A stretch of DNA of 64,000 nt from DATAOG01 sp963757395 (GTDB taxonomy: Bacteria; Pseudomonadota; Alphaproteobacteria; Geminicoccales; Geminicoccaceae), in NCBI GenBank assembly GCA_963757395.1, contig CAVWRK010000003.1:186001-250000 (forward strand). Reading direction: 5' to 3'. Shown in pieces: positions 36,805-45,997 of the stretch (positions are counted from its first letter, which is position 1; each line of letters opens with the position of its first letter). Both the position numbers and the translations under genes were made by a program. The notes under the pieces are model-generated. The model saw nothing but the letters and a program-made list of their open reading frames with translations. It had not been told where the DNA came from and made no database searches.

Positions 36805-37767
36805 CTAGAAGTGCTGCCAGCCGGCGCGCTCGAGGTGGATCTCGCGGCCGGCGGCATCCAGCACGTGCAGGCCGGTCTCGACCTGCAGCCGGCCGATCCG
36901 GGTGAGCGGCAGGTCCAGGCTCTTCGAGAGTGCGGCGACATCGGCGCGCCGCTCGGCTGGAGCGGTGAACAGCAGCTCGTAATCGTCGCCGCCGGCAAGG
37001 GCCGCTTCGCGGGCGCCGGGCAGATCGCGGGCGGCGGCGGACAGGGGTAACTGGTCGGCGAGGAGCTCGGCGCCGACGCCCGAGGTCTCGAGGATGTGGC
37101 CGAGATCGGCGAGCAGACCATCGGAAATGTCGATCGCGGCCCGGGCGAGACCGCGGAGCGCCTGGCCGAGCGCGAGGCGGGGCTGCGGCAGGCGGTAACG
37201 CTCGATCAGGAACGCGCGGGCGGCGGGCGGCGGGTCGAGCTTGCCTTGCAGCACGAGCAGACCCTGCGCGCCGTCGCCGAGCGTACCGGAGACCCAGAGG
37301 TCGTCGCCCGGCTTTGCCCCGCTCCGCCGGAGCGCCTGGCCCTTGGGCAGCTGGCCGATCGCGGTCAGCGCCAGGGTGAGCGGGCCTGGCGTCGAGACCG
37401 TGTCGCCGCCCAAAAGGCCGATCGCGAACGCCGCCTGGTCCGCCGCTAGGCCCTGGCAGAAGTCGGCGAGCCAGCTTTCCGGCGTCTCCCTGGCGCGCGC
37501 GAGCGCCAGCAGGTAGCCGACCGGCGAAGCCCCCATGGCGGCGAGATCGGAGAGGTTGACGCGCAAAAGCTTCTTCGCGATCTGCGCCGGCGGATCATCC
37601 TCGAGGAAATGCACGCCGGCGACCATGGCATCCTTGGTCAGGACCAGGGTCATCCCGGGCGGCGGGTCGAGGAGGGCGGCATCGTCCTCGAGATCGAGCG
37701 CACCCGCGGTGCCGGCGGCGAGCGGCCGGAGCTGCGCGGCGATGAATGCGAACTCGCCCTGCGCCAT
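36805..37767 (-). CDS. thiL: Thiamine-monophosphate kinase
   Basis: A 320-residue AIR-synthase-fold kinase that converts thiamine phosphate to thiamine diphosphate. Motifs are MAQGEFAFIAAQLRPLA, LVLTKDAMVAGVHFLEDD, VNLSDLAAMGASPVGYLLAL, GLLGGDTVSTPGPL, DISDGLLADLGHI and AGGDDYELLFT. It lies nine bases after nusB; the nusB-thiL pairing is common in bacteria. Confidence 0.95.
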   Translation of the reverse strand: MAQGEFAFIAAQLRPLAAGTAGALDLEDDAALLDPPPGMTLVLTKDAMVAGVHFLEDDPPAQIAKKLLRVNLSDLAAMGASPVGYLLALARARETPESWLADFCQGLAADQAAFAIGLLGGDTVSTPGPLTLALTAIGQLPKGQALRRSGAKPGDDLWVSGTLGDGAQGLLVLQGKLDPPPAARAFLIERYRLPQPRLALGQALRGLARAAIDISDGLLADLGHILETSGVGAELLADQLPLSAAARDLPGAREAALAGGDDYELLFTAPAERRADVAALSKSLDLPLTRIGRLQVETGLHVLDAAGREIHLERAGWQHF

Positions 37768-37776
37768 CGCCCCGCC

Positions 37777-38256
37777 TCAGGCGGAGGCCGGCTCTGGACC
37801 CGGCTCGGCCTCCGGGCGCACTCTTGCGGCCAGGCGATCGAGCACGGCGTTGATGAAGCCCGCCTCGTCCTTGCTGAGGAAGTCGTGCGCCAGCTCGACG
37901 TACTCGTTGATCACGACCCGGACCGGGACTTCCGGGCGCGCCGCCAGCTCGAAGGCGCCGGCGCGCAGGCAGGCGCGCAGCAGATAGCCGGCGCGGACCA
38001 GGGTCCAGCCCTCCGCAAGCAGCTCCTCGATCATCGGATCGAGCTCGGCCGCCCGCTGCCAGGCGCCGCGCGTGAGGGCCGCGAACCATTCCCGATCGAC
38101 CGGGGGCGCCGGACCGCTGCCCTCGAGCGGCTCCAGAAGGTCGGCCAGGCGATGGGCCTGGAACTCGGCGATCACGGCCTCGACATCGACCCCGGAAAGC
38201 TCGGTCTGGAACAGCGCCTGGATCGCGCCGAAGCGGGCGGCGCGCCGGCGGGTCAT
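37777..38256 (-). CDS. nusB: Transcription antitermination factor NusB
   Basis: A 159-residue all-helical NusB: TRRRAARFGAIQALFQTELSG, LDPMIEELLAEGWTLVR, LLRACLRAGAFELAAR and VVINEYVELAHDFLSKDEAGFINAVLDRLA, given as separate blocks. With NusE it binds boxA RNA and promotes rRNA antitermination. Its ATG overlaps the ribH stop by four bases. Confidence 0.95.
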   Translation of the reverse strand: MTRRRAARFGAIQALFQTELSGVDVEAVIAEFQAHRLADLLEPLEGSGPAPPVDREWFAALTRGAWQRAAELDPMIEELLAEGWTLVRAGYLLRACLRAGAFELAARPEVPVRVVINEYVELAHDFLSKDEAGFINAVLDRLAARVRPEAEPGPEPASA

Positions 38257-38693
38257 GGCCGCAGGTGCGCCTTCAGCCGCCAGAGTGCGAGCGCCGCCCG
38301 GGCCGCGGCACCGCCCTTGTCCTTGCCCTCGGGGTCGGCGCGGACGTGGGCCTGGGCACCGTTGTCGGTGGTCAGGATGCCGTTGCCGATCAGGGCGCGA
38401 TGGACCAGGGCGAGGTCCATCAGGCCGCGGGCGCTCTCGCCGGCGACGATGTCGTAGTGCGACGTCTCGCCCCGGATCACGCAGCCGAGTGCTATGAAGG
38501 CGTCGTAGCGGTGGGAATCGAGCGCGATCCGGATCGCCGCCGGGACCTCGAGCGCGCCGGGCACGGTCGCCGTCTCGAAACTGGCGCCGGCCGCCTCGAG
38601 CGCGCGCTTCGCACCGGCCAGCAGCAGGTCGGAGATCTGGTCGTAAAAGCGCGCCTCGACGATCAGGAGATGCGGCTGCTCGCTCGCGGGCAT
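38253..38693 (-). CDS. ribH: 6,7-dimethyl-8-ribityllumazine synthase
   Basis: A 146-residue lumazine synthase that makes the riboflavin precursor from the pyrimidinedione and dihydroxybutanone phosphate. Conserved blocks are VPGALEVPAAIRIAL, GCVIRGETSHYDIVAGES with the catalytic His, GNGILTTDNGAQAHVRADPEGKDKGGAAARAA, and the tail ALWRLKAHL. The start is MPASEQPHLLIVEARFYD. It lies eight bases after ribE. Confidence 0.96.
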   Translation of the reverse strand: MPASEQPHLLIVEARFYDQISDLLLAGAKRALEAAGASFETATVPGALEVPAAIRIALDSHRYDAFIALGCVIRGETSHYDIVAGESARGLMDLALVHRALIGNGILTTDNGAQAHVRADPEGKDKGGAAARAALALWRLKAHLRP

Positions 38694-38701
38694 GGCGCCG
38701 T

Positions 38702-39322
38702 TCAGGCCCCGGCCCGGAAGGCCAGCTGGCGGGCGACGTAGCGGGCGAGCATGTCGATCTCGACGTTGACCGGATCGCCGGCCCGGCGCTCCGGCAGGTT
38801 GGTGTGCTGCCAGCTGTGCGGGATGATGTTGCAGACGAAGGCGCTGGCGCTGACCTCGTTGACGGTCAGCGAAATCCCGTCGACCGCGATCGAGCCCTTG
38901 ACCGCGATCAGGGGGGCGAGGCTCGTCGGCACCTGGACCTCGAGGCGGTGCGACTCGCCGACCGGCTCGAGGGCTGTGATGGTACCGACCGCATCGACAT
39001 GGCCGAACACGATGTGGCCGCCGAGCTCGTCGCCGATCCGGAGCGAGCGCTCGAGATTGACCCGGTCGCCCGCCTGCCAGCGCCCGACCGTGGTCACCTC
39101 GAGGGTCGCGCCCGAAGCCTGCACGGCGTACCAGCCCTTGCCCTTGTCGACCGCGGTGAAGCAGATCCCCGAGGTCGCGATCGAGCCGCCGAGCGGGATC
39201 TCGGCGAGCGGCAGCCGGGTCTCGATGGTCAACCGCCGGCCTTCGGGCTCGGCGCGACCGCCGCCGGCGTCGGCTGTGACCTCGACGACCCGGCCGACGT
39301 CGGTGATGATGCCGGTGAACAT
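38702..39322 (-). CDS. ribE: Riboflavin synthase alpha subunit
   Basis: A 206-residue protein with two lumazine-binding domains. The first starts MFTGIITDVGRVVEV with GGSIATSGICFTAV. The second contains IVFGHVDAVGTI and GSIAVDGISLTVNEV. It dismutates two lumazine molecules to riboflavin. The start at 39322 is fixed by the conserved MFTGI. The open frame upstream is antisense-like and overlaps ribD. Confidence 0.95.
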   Translation of the reverse strand: MFTGIITDVGRVVEVTADAGGGRAEPEGRRLTIETRLPLAEIPLGGSIATSGICFTAVDKGKGWYAVQASGATLEVTTVGRWQAGDRVNLERSLRIGDELGGHIVFGHVDAVGTITALEPVGESHRLEVQVPTSLAPLIAVKGSIAVDGISLTVNEVSASAFVCNIIPHSWQHTNLPERRAGDPVNVEIDMLARYVARQLAFRAGA

Positions 39323-40446
39323 GGTCCCCCCTCGGAAAGCAGGATATAGGACTGGAGCGTGTCCGCCGCCAGCGTCCGGCTCTCGACACAGGCGAGGCGG
39401 ACAGCCTCGGCGAGGGTCTGGCCCTCGAGATTGCCGATCGCCGCGAGGCCGTCGCCGCCGACGATCAGGGGCGCCTGGAACCAGGCCAGGCGATCGACCA
39501 GGCGGGCGCGCAGCAGCGCGGTGGCCAGCCGGGCGCCACCTTCGACCAGCAGGCGTGTGATCCCGCGGGCGGCCAAGGCTGCCAGCACCGCTTGGAGCTC
39601 GAGCCCGCCGTCGTCGGACACGGTCACCTCGATCAGCTCGACGCCCTGCTCGCGCAAGGCCTGCGCCCGCACCGGCTCGGCCGGCGGCTTGGTGATCAGC
39701 CAGGTCGGCACCGCCCGGGCCGTGGCCGCGAGCCGGCTCGTCGGCGGCAGACGCAGCCGGCGGTCGAGCACGACCCGGACCGGCGAGCGGTCCTCGAGGC
39801 CGGGCAGGCGGCAGGTCAGCGCGGGGTCGTCGGCCAGCGTCGTGCCGCTGCCGATCATGATCGCATCGTGGGTCGCGCGCAGCCGGTGGCCGCGGGCCCG
39901 CGCCGGCTCGCCGGTGAGCCACTGGCTGGCCCCGGTCCGGGTCGCGATCCGGCCGTCGAGCGAGGTCGCGAGCTTGAGCGTGACCAGCGGCCGATGGGCC
40001 CGTTCCTTGAGGAAAAAACCGGCGTTCAGCGCCTCGGCCTCGGGCCTCAGCAGGCCGAGCTCGACCTCGACGCCGGCCTGGCGCAATTGCGCCACGCCCT
40101 GGCCGTCGACCCGCTTGTCGGGGCAAAGGGTCGCGACCACCACCCGGCGCACGCCGGCCCGGATCAGCGCCATCGTGCAGGGCGGCGTCCGGCCGTAGTG
40201 GGCGCAGGGCTCGAGGCTGACGTAGACGGTGGCGCCGAGCGCGCGCTCGCCCGCCCGCCTCAGCGCCTCGGTCTCGGCATGCGGGCGGCCGCCCGGCTGG
40301 GTCCAGCCGCGGCCGACGATCCGGCCGGCCTTGACCACGACGCAGCCGACCGCGGGGTTGGGCCAGGTGCGGCCGAGGCCGCGCCCGCCCAGGCGCAGCG
40401 CCAGCGCCATGAAGCCGGCGTCGTGCTCATCCGGCGGCGTCGGCAT
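39229..40446 (-). CDS. ribD: Bifunctional deaminase/reductase RibD
   Basis: A 405-residue protein. The N-terminal zinc deaminase has RPHAETEAL and EPCAHYGRTPPC. The C-terminal reductase has LATSLDGRIATRTGASQWLTG, LLVEGGARLATALL and PLIVGGDGLAAIGN. It catalyses two steps of riboflavin synthesis. The start MPTPPDEHDAGFMALAL overlaps nrdR by 20 bases. The 3' end runs 94 bases into ribE, longer than usual, and the last 30 residues (after DTLQSYIL) look unrelated; the run of six C at about 39325 could hide an indel. Confidence 0.92.
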   Translation of the reverse strand: MPTPPDEHDAGFMALALRLGGRGLGRTWPNPAVGCVVVKAGRIVGRGWTQPGGRPHAETEALRRAGERALGATVYVSLEPCAHYGRTPPCTMALIRAGVRRVVVATLCPDKRVDGQGVAQLRQAGVEVELGLLRPEAEALNAGFFLKERAHRPLVTLKLATSLDGRIATRTGASQWLTGEPARARGHRLRATHDAIMIGSGTTLADDPALTCRLPGLEDRSPVRVVLDRRLRLPPTSRLAATARAVPTWLITKPPAEPVRAQALREQGVELIEVTVSDDGGLELQAVLAALAARGITRLLVEGGARLATALLRARLVDRLAWFQAPLIVGGDGLAAIGNLEGQTLAEAVRLACVESRTLAADTLQSYILLSEGGPCSPASSPTSAGSSRSQPTPAAVAPSPKAGG

Positions 40447-40930
40447 CGGGGCGCTGGAGGGCGGCGGCTTCGGGCTCGACCTCGGTGCCCATGCGCGCGA
40501 TGAACTGCTCGAAGTCCTTGATGCCGGTGAACTCGCGGTAGACCGAGGCAAAGCGCACATAGGCGACCTGATCGAGCCCGGCCAGGCGCTCCATGGCCAG
40601 AGCGCCCAGGCGCTTGGCCTCGATCTCGGTCTCGCCGGTGATCTCGACCTCGCGCACGATGCCGTTGACCAGACGGTCGATCCGCTCCTCGTCGATGCCG
40701 CGCTTCCCGGTCGCGATCATGATCGAGCGCCGGAACTTGTCGCGGTCGAACGGCATGCGCCGGCCGTCGCGCTTGATCACGGTCAGCTCGCGCAGCTGGA
40801 TGCGCTCGAAGGTCGTGAAGCGGGCGCCGCAGGCGTTGCACTGCCGCCGCCGCCGCACGGCCCCACCTTCCTCGACCGGCCTCGAATCCTTGACCTGGCT
40901 GTCGTCGGAACCACAGAACGGGCAGCGCAT
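40427..40930 (-). CDS. nrdR: Transcriptional repressor NrdR
   Basis: A 167-residue repressor of ribonucleotide reductase genes. The zinc ribbon (MRCPFCGSDDSQVKDSRP, then RRRQCNACGARFTTFER) is followed by the ATP-cone (VIKRDGRRMPFDRDKFRRSI). The C terminus VAYVRFASVYREFTGIKDFEQFI is typical. It binds NrdR boxes upstream of nrd genes when dATP is abundant. In alphaproteobacteria it normally follows glyA; here four genes intervene. Confidence 0.95.
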   Translation of the reverse strand: MRCPFCGSDDSQVKDSRPVEEGGAVRRRRQCNACGARFTTFERIQLRELTVIKRDGRRMPFDRDKFRRSIMIATGKRGIDEERIDRLVNGIVREVEITGETEIEAKRLGALAMERLAGLDQVAYVRFASVYREFTGIKDFEQFIARMGTEVEPEAAALQRPDADAAG

Positions 40931-41079
40931 CGACACCGCCTTGCGTCGGTTGGGCAAATCTCAGGACGGCAACCCGGCTCGTCCCGCCGGCGTCCGCCGC
41001 ATCTGGTCAGTCTGGTTAAGCCGCGGACTTGGCTGCGGTCAAGGTTTACCCGGCCCGCGTCCCTTCGGCGCGAGGTGGA

Positions 41080-42933
41080 TCACTCCATCGGTTCGAGCCG
41101 GATCTCGGTCCAATCGACGCCCGCTTTCAGCGTCTGCTGCTGTGGCAGGTGGCCCGCCGCGCTGACCTCGAGATGATGCACGCCCGGCCCGAGCTGTGAG
41201 AACGTGAAAGCGCCGGCGGCGTCGGTCGCCGTGCTTCGTTCGGCATAGCTGCGCGTCGACCCGGCGCCCTGCGCCCAGACGAGCGCGACCCTGGCTCCGG
41301 GCAGGGGCCGTTGATCGGCGCCGACCACGCGCCCCTCGATGATCGCCCCGCCCCAGTCGAGCATCAGCTCGACGTAGGGCCTGGCGCCGGCGTCCAGGTT
41401 GACGCCGCTGATCCGCTGCAGCGGCGCCAGGGTGCCGAGGATCAGGGGCCCGGCAGGCATCTCCTCGACCTCGAAATAGCCGCCGGCATCGCCGGTGACC
41501 TGCCGTACCTTGCCGCGCGCATGCGCGCTCTCCACGCGCAGGCTGACGTGGGGCACCGGATCGCCGGCGGCATCGATCATGCGGCCCTCGAGGGTGGCCA
41601 GCGGGAGCGCCGACAGCTCGATCTCGATCGGCGCGCCAAGATCCACCGCCGCCTGCGCGAAGTCCTGGTACGGCCCTCGCGGCAGGACCCGCGCCGCATA
41701 GTCCCCGCTTGTCGCCACCGCCGGGAACACTGCTCTGCCCCCCGCGTCACTCGTCGCCTGATAGTGGGTGCCGAGCGCCGACGACGACAGGTACAGGCGC
41801 TCCCCGGCCACCGGCGCGCCCGCTTCATCGGTCAAATACGCAGCGACGGCGATGCTCTCGGCCACCGGCTCCAGCGCGACATCGAGGCGAATCTCGTCGG
41901 CATCGCGCGCCGCCTCGGCGGCCACATCCGGGCGCGCGCCGCGATAGCCCTCGGCATCGAAGCGCAAGCGAGGGTTGTCAGCCTCGGTGCCGGCCTCGAC
42001 CACCAGCTCGTACTCCCCCTGCTCGTCGGTGCGCACCCGCTGACTCGGTCGGTCGAGATCGACCACGCGGGCATCCGCGATCGCCTCGCCTTTGGTGCTG
42101 GTGACTTCGCCGACGATCGTCAGCGCGCGGTGCTCCGCCACTACCAGCCGCACGCCGGTCCTGGGGCGCACGACTGTCTCGGCCGGGCCGTAGTCCTCGC
42201 TCGCGACGACCCGGACCTGGTACTCGCCGTCCGCCAGGCCGGCGATCTCGAAGGTGCCGTCGGCGGCGGTCCCGGCGGACTGGTCCGACCGCGTCTCCGG
42301 CACCAGCAGCCCGGCATCCGCCGGCGGGCGATAGAGCCGCGCCTTGACCGCAAGGCCGGCAACCGGCGCGCCGTCCTGATCGACCACGGTCCCCGTGAGC
42401 ACGCGATCGCGGTCGACAAGGCGCACCTCCAGCCGGCGCATCTCGCCCGCCGCGAGGCGAACCGGCGTGGCGGCCACCAGCGGCGGCCGGCCGGGCGCCG
42501 CGATCCGATAGCCGTAGCTGCCCGGGGCGAGGTTCTCGAACGCGGCCTCGCCGTCGCCTCCGGTCACGACCGACCGGCGCCGCATCCCGGCACGCAGCCT
42601 CACCTCGGCGCCGGGGAGCGGCCCATCGACGCCATCCAGAACGTCGATGACCAGGCTGCTCGGCGCCGCTGCGACGGCAGTCGGTCGCTCGACCTCGATC
42701 CTGGCGAGCCGCGGGTCGTCCCGGGCGGCCGACCCCGACGGGCGGAGGGCGCTGTCCGACTCGCCCAGCGAGCCGGACGGGCGGCCGCTCGTCACAACCT
42801 TGGAGGCGGACTGCTCACGGTCGCTCCGATCGGAATCCGGCGGCGCCGGGCTCCCGCCCATGAAGTGCCCGACGGCGCCCACGACCGCCACCCCGAGGAG
42901 AACCGCGAAAACGACCCGGACGACGCCGTGCAT
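41080..42933 (-). CDS. Carboxypeptidase-regulatory-like repeat protein, surface or secreted
   Basis: A 617-residue protein. The N terminus MHGVVRVVFAVLLGVAVVGAV is a signal anchor or signal peptide. At least six consecutive Ig-like CarboxypepD-reg domains follow, each with a pattern such as LVDRDRVLTGTVVDQDGAPVAG, given here for the second, then DGTFEIAGLADGEYQVRV. The repeats start at about residues 90, 170, 265, 355, 440 and 525, ending in AGHLPQQQTLKAG. Such domains act as stalks or carbohydrate-binding spacers; there is no peptidase domain. It is the nrdR-proximal gene of the inserted surface-protein block. Confidence 0.82.
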   Translation of the reverse strand: MHGVVRVVFAVLLGVAVVGAVGHFMGGSPAPPDSDRSDREQSASKVVTSGRPSGSLGESDSALRPSGSAARDDPRLARIEVERPTAVAAAPSSLVIDVLDGVDGPLPGAEVRLRAGMRRRSVVTGGDGEAAFENLAPGSYGYRIAAPGRPPLVAATPVRLAAGEMRRLEVRLVDRDRVLTGTVVDQDGAPVAGLAVKARLYRPPADAGLLVPETRSDQSAGTAADGTFEIAGLADGEYQVRVVASEDYGPAETVVRPRTGVRLVVAEHRALTIVGEVTSTKGEAIADARVVDLDRPSQRVRTDEQGEYELVVEAGTEADNPRLRFDAEGYRGARPDVAAEAARDADEIRLDVALEPVAESIAVAAYLTDEAGAPVAGERLYLSSSALGTHYQATSDAGGRAVFPAVATSGDYAARVLPRGPYQDFAQAAVDLGAPIEIELSALPLATLEGRMIDAAGDPVPHVSLRVESAHARGKVRQVTGDAGGYFEVEEMPAGPLILGTLAPLQRISGVNLDAGARPYVELMLDWGGAIIEGRVVGADQRPLPGARVALVWAQGAGSTRSYAERSTATDAAGAFTFSQLGPGVHHLEVSAAGHLPQQQTLKAGVDWTEIRLEPME

Positions 42934-43012
42934 TGCCCTTTCCCTCGATGCTGTCCTGGCACACCCGCTGCCGGGAAGGCGACGGGTGTGCGTCAGGACC
43001 GCCCGGCGGCCG

Positions 43013-44389
43013 CTACGGCAGGTCGGCCTGCGCCGCGCAGCGCTGGATCGCGCCCTTGTCGCCGCCGGTAATCACCCCGGCCTTCTTCAGGTCGTTGAGC
43101 AGATGGGCGACGCCGCTCACGAACTTGCCGTGGTTCTTGGCCCCCGCCGCGATCTCGGCGACCAGGTCGGAGATCGTGCAGCCGGTCGCATCGAGCGCAT
43201 TGCCGACGCCTGAATCGCAGCCGTCGATGACCACGGTCGGGGCGAGGTCGGAGTTCGGGCAGGCATCGTCGCTGTCGAGCACGCCGTCGCCGTCGCTGTC
43301 GGGAACCCCGAACACCTCGATGCGATTGTTGCCCGTATCGGCCACGACGATGTTGCCGGCCCCGTCGACCGCCACGCGTGAGGGTTGGCGGAACTGCCCG
43401 GGACCGCTGCCCTGGCTGCCGAAGGCCTGGCAGGTGACGTTGTCGTGGCTCAGATCCGACACGTCGCAGATCTGGATGCGGTTGTTGCCCAGATCGGCGA
43501 CCACGATGCGGCCGGCGGCGTCGACCGCCACGCCAACGGGTCCGTTGAACTGCCCGAGGCCGCCGCCCTGGCTGCCGAAGGCCTGGCATGTGACGTTGTC
43601 GTTGCTCAGATTCGACACGTCGCAGATCTGGATGCGGTGGTTGCCCAGATCGGCGACCACGACCTTGCCGGCGCCATCGACCGCCACGTCGACAGGGCCG
43701 TTGAACTGCCCGAGGCCGCTGCCCTGGGTGCCGAAGGCCTGGCAGGTGAAGTTGTTGTTGCTCAGCTCCGACACGTCGCAGATCTGGATGCGGCTGAAAT
43801 TGGATCCGACGAACGCCGTGAAGTCGGCGACCACGATGTGGCCGGCGGCGTCGACCGCCACGCCAAAGGGTCCGACGAACTGCCCGAGGCCGGTGCCCGG
43901 ACTGCCGAAGGGCTGGCAGGTCCCCGATACGTCGCAGATCTGGATGCGGTGGTTGCTGGGTAGGGCGAGGTTGGGGCTGCCATCGGCGACCACGACCTTG
44001 CCGGCGGCGTCGACCGCCACGTCGACAGGGCTGTCGAACTGCCCGGGATCGGTGCCCGCGCTGCCGAAGGCCTGGCAGGTGACGTTGTTCGGATTCGACA
44101 CATCGCAGATCTGGATGCGGTTGTTGCCCACATCGGCGACCACGATGCGGCCGGCACCGTCGACCGCCACGCCAAAGGGTGCCTCGAACTCCCCGAGGCC
44201 ACTGCCCTGGGTGCCGAACTGATAGAGGAACTGGGGCGTCTGGGCGGCGGCGCCGCCCGCCGGCAGCGCCAGCACCCCGGCCAGCACGGCGCCGAGCGCG
44301 TACGCCCGCCACGGCCGCCGATGACCCGTGCCGCGGATCCTCCCCGCGGGGCGAAGCGTGATCGTACCCAGTCGGTTCTGCCTGCTCAT
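43013..44389 (-). CDS. NHL-repeat beta-propeller protein 1 with Cys-containing C-terminal module
   Basis: A 458-residue secreted protein. The signal peptide (ALGAVLAGVLALPAGGAAAQ) is followed by about six or seven NHL repeats, each with a GQFNGPVGVAVDAAGRIVVAD and NNRIQICDVS pattern. A DSDGDGVLDSDDACPNS thrombospondin-type-3-like Ca-binding segment leads to a C-terminal module with Cys in DGCDSGV, DATGCTISDL and IQRCAAQADLP. The start follows a clear ribosome-binding site (AGGGGA at about 44395-44400, read on the minus strand). It is closely related to the adjacent gene at 44528-45859. Confidence 0.88.
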   Translation of the reverse strand: MSRQNRLGTITLRPAGRIRGTGHRRPWRAYALGAVLAGVLALPAGGAAAQTPQFLYQFGTQGSGLGEFEAPFGVAVDGAGRIVVADVGNNRIQICDVSNPNNVTCQAFGSAGTDPGQFDSPVDVAVDAAGKVVVADGSPNLALPSNHRIQICDVSGTCQPFGSPGTGLGQFVGPFGVAVDAAGHIVVADFTAFVGSNFSRIQICDVSELSNNNFTCQAFGTQGSGLGQFNGPVDVAVDGAGKVVVADLGNHRIQICDVSNLSNDNVTCQAFGSQGGGLGQFNGPVGVAVDAAGRIVVADLGNNRIQICDVSDLSHDNVTCQAFGSQGSGPGQFRQPSRVAVDGAGNIVVADTGNNRIEVFGVPDSDGDGVLDSDDACPNSDLAPTVVIDGCDSGVGNALDATGCTISDLVAEIAAGAKNHGKFVSGVAHLLNDLKKAGVITGGDKGAIQRCAAQADLP

Positions 44390-44527
44390 GATTTATCCCC
44401 TTTTTTGTTGCTCCCGGCGCCTGCTGCGGAGGCGCCTTGTCCGCCCGCACGATGCGGGTGGGGTAGACGAGCGGGGCGCCGCCAGCCTGACGGCTGACGG
44501 CGCCACGGCCGGCAACGCCATTGGCCG
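44390..44527 (-). repeat. Duplicated intergenic spacer, copy 1
   Basis: Nearly identical to 45860-45997. It includes three inverted repeats: GGCGCCT/AGGCGCC at 44416-44436, CCCGCA/TGCGGG at 44444-44458 and GGCGCCG/CGGCGCC with an inner stem at 44475-44504. On the minus strand these lie after the upstream gene's stop and before the next start, so they may act as terminator or processing elements. Confidence 0.8.
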
Positions 44528-45859
44528 CTACGGCAGGTCGGCCTGCGCTGCGCAGCGCTGGATCGCGCCCTTGTCGCCGCCGGAGATCACCCCGGACTTC
44601 TTCAGGTCGTTGAGGAGATGCGCGACGCCGCTCACGAACTTGCCGTGGTTCTTGGCGCCGGCCGCGACCCCGGCGACCAGGTCGGAGATCGTGCAGCCGG
44701 TCGCATCGAGCGCATTGGCCACGCCGGCATCGCAGCCGTCGATGACCACGGTCGACGCGAGTTCGGAGTTCGGGCAGGCATCGTTGGCGTCGGGCACCCC
44801 GTCGCCGTCGGTGTCCGCGCCGAACACCTCGATGCGGTGGTTGTCCGTATCGGCGACCACGATGTTGTCACCGTCGACCGCCACCCCACTGGGATTGTCG
44901 AACTCCCCGGGGCCATCGCCTGGGCCGCTGCCAAAGGCCTGGCAGCTCACCGTGGGGAGCCCCGATACGTCGCAGATCTGGACGCGGTCGTTGTCGTCGG
45001 CGACCACGAGGTGGCCGGCGTCGTCGACCGCCACGCCAAAGGGCGGGTTGAACTGCCCGAGGCCGCTGCCCTGGCTGCCGAAGGCCTGGCAGGTCACCGT
45101 GGGGAGCCCCGATACGTCGCAGATCTGGATGCGGTAGTTGCCCGAATCGGCGATCACGACCTTGCCGGTGGCGTCGACCGCCACGCGGCGGGGGATCTTG
45201 AACTGCCCGAGGCCGGTGCCCAGGCTGCCGAAGGCCTGGCAGGTAACGTTGTTGGTGCTCAGATCCGACACGTCGCAGATTTGGATGCGGTGGTTGTTCG
45301 TGTCGGCGACCACGACCTTGCCGGCGGCGTCGACCGCCACGCCAACGGGGACGTCGAACTGCCCGGGATCGGTGCCCGCGCTGCCGAAGGCCTGGCAGGT
45401 CACCGTGGGAAACCCCGACACGTCGCAGATCTGGATGCGGTTATTGGTGGCATCGGCAACCACGACCTTGCCGGCGCCGTCGAGCGCCACGTCGACAGGG
45501 TCGTCGAACTGCTCGGGATCGGTGCCCGCGCTGCCGAAGGCCTGGCAGGTGACGTTGCTCGGATCCGACACATCGCAGATCTGGATGCGGTTATTGTTGA
45601 GATCGGCGACCACGATGTGGCCGGCGGCGTCGACCGCGACGCCCCCGGGCAGGTCGAACTGCCCGAGGCCACTGCCCTGGGTGCCGAACTGATAGAGGAA
45701 CTGGGGCGTCTGGGCGGCGGCGCCGCTCGCCGGCAGCGCCAGCACCCCGGCCAGCACGGCGCCGAGCGCGTACGCCCGCCACGGCCGCCGATGACCCGTG
45801 CCGCGGACCCTCCCCGCGGGGCGAAGCGTGATCGTATCCAGTCGGTTCTGCCTGCTCAT
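44528..45859 (-). CDS. NHL-repeat beta-propeller protein 2 with the same C-terminal module
   Basis: A 443-residue paralogue of the preceding gene. The first 45 residues (MSRQNRLDTITLRPAGRV, signal peptide to AQTPQFLYQFGTQG) and the last 95 are almost identical to it. Seven NHL repeats of about 48 residues lie between, less similar to those of gene 1. The C-terminal DTDGDGVPDANDACPNS segment and the Cys-containing module are retained. Its stop is 1470 bases from the third copy's stop and 1515 from gene 1's, which indicates tandem duplication. Confidence 0.88.
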   Translation of the reverse strand: MSRQNRLDTITLRPAGRVRGTGHRRPWRAYALGAVLAGVLALPASGAAAQTPQFLYQFGTQGSGLGQFDLPGGVAVDAAGHIVVADLNNNRIQICDVSDPSNVTCQAFGSAGTDPEQFDDPVDVALDGAGKVVVADATNNRIQICDVSGFPTVTCQAFGSAGTDPGQFDVPVGVAVDAAGKVVVADTNNHRIQICDVSDLSTNNVTCQAFGSLGTGLGQFKIPRRVAVDATGKVVIADSGNYRIQICDVSGLPTVTCQAFGSQGSGLGQFNPPFGVAVDDAGHLVVADDNDRVQICDVSGLPTVSCQAFGSGPGDGPGEFDNPSGVAVDGDNIVVADTDNHRIEVFGADTDGDGVPDANDACPNSELASTVVIDGCDAGVANALDATGCTISDLVAGVAAGAKNHGKFVSGVAHLLNDLKKSGVISGGDKGAIQRCAAQADLP

Positions 45860-45997
45860 GATTTATCCCCTTTTTTGTTGCTCACGGCGCCTGCTGCGGA
45901 GGCGCCTTGTCCGCCCGCACGATGCGGGCGGGGTGGACGAGCGGGGCGCCGCCAGCCTGACGGCTGACAGCGCCACGGCCGGCAACGCCATTGGCCG
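45860..45997 (-). repeat. Duplicated intergenic spacer, copy 2
   Basis: Near-identical to 44390-44527 and in the same position relative to gene starts and stops. It carries the same GGCGCCT/AGGCGCC and GGCGCCG-type stems, with one stem base changed in the third hairpin (CAGCGCC in place of CGGCGCC). Confidence 0.8.
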
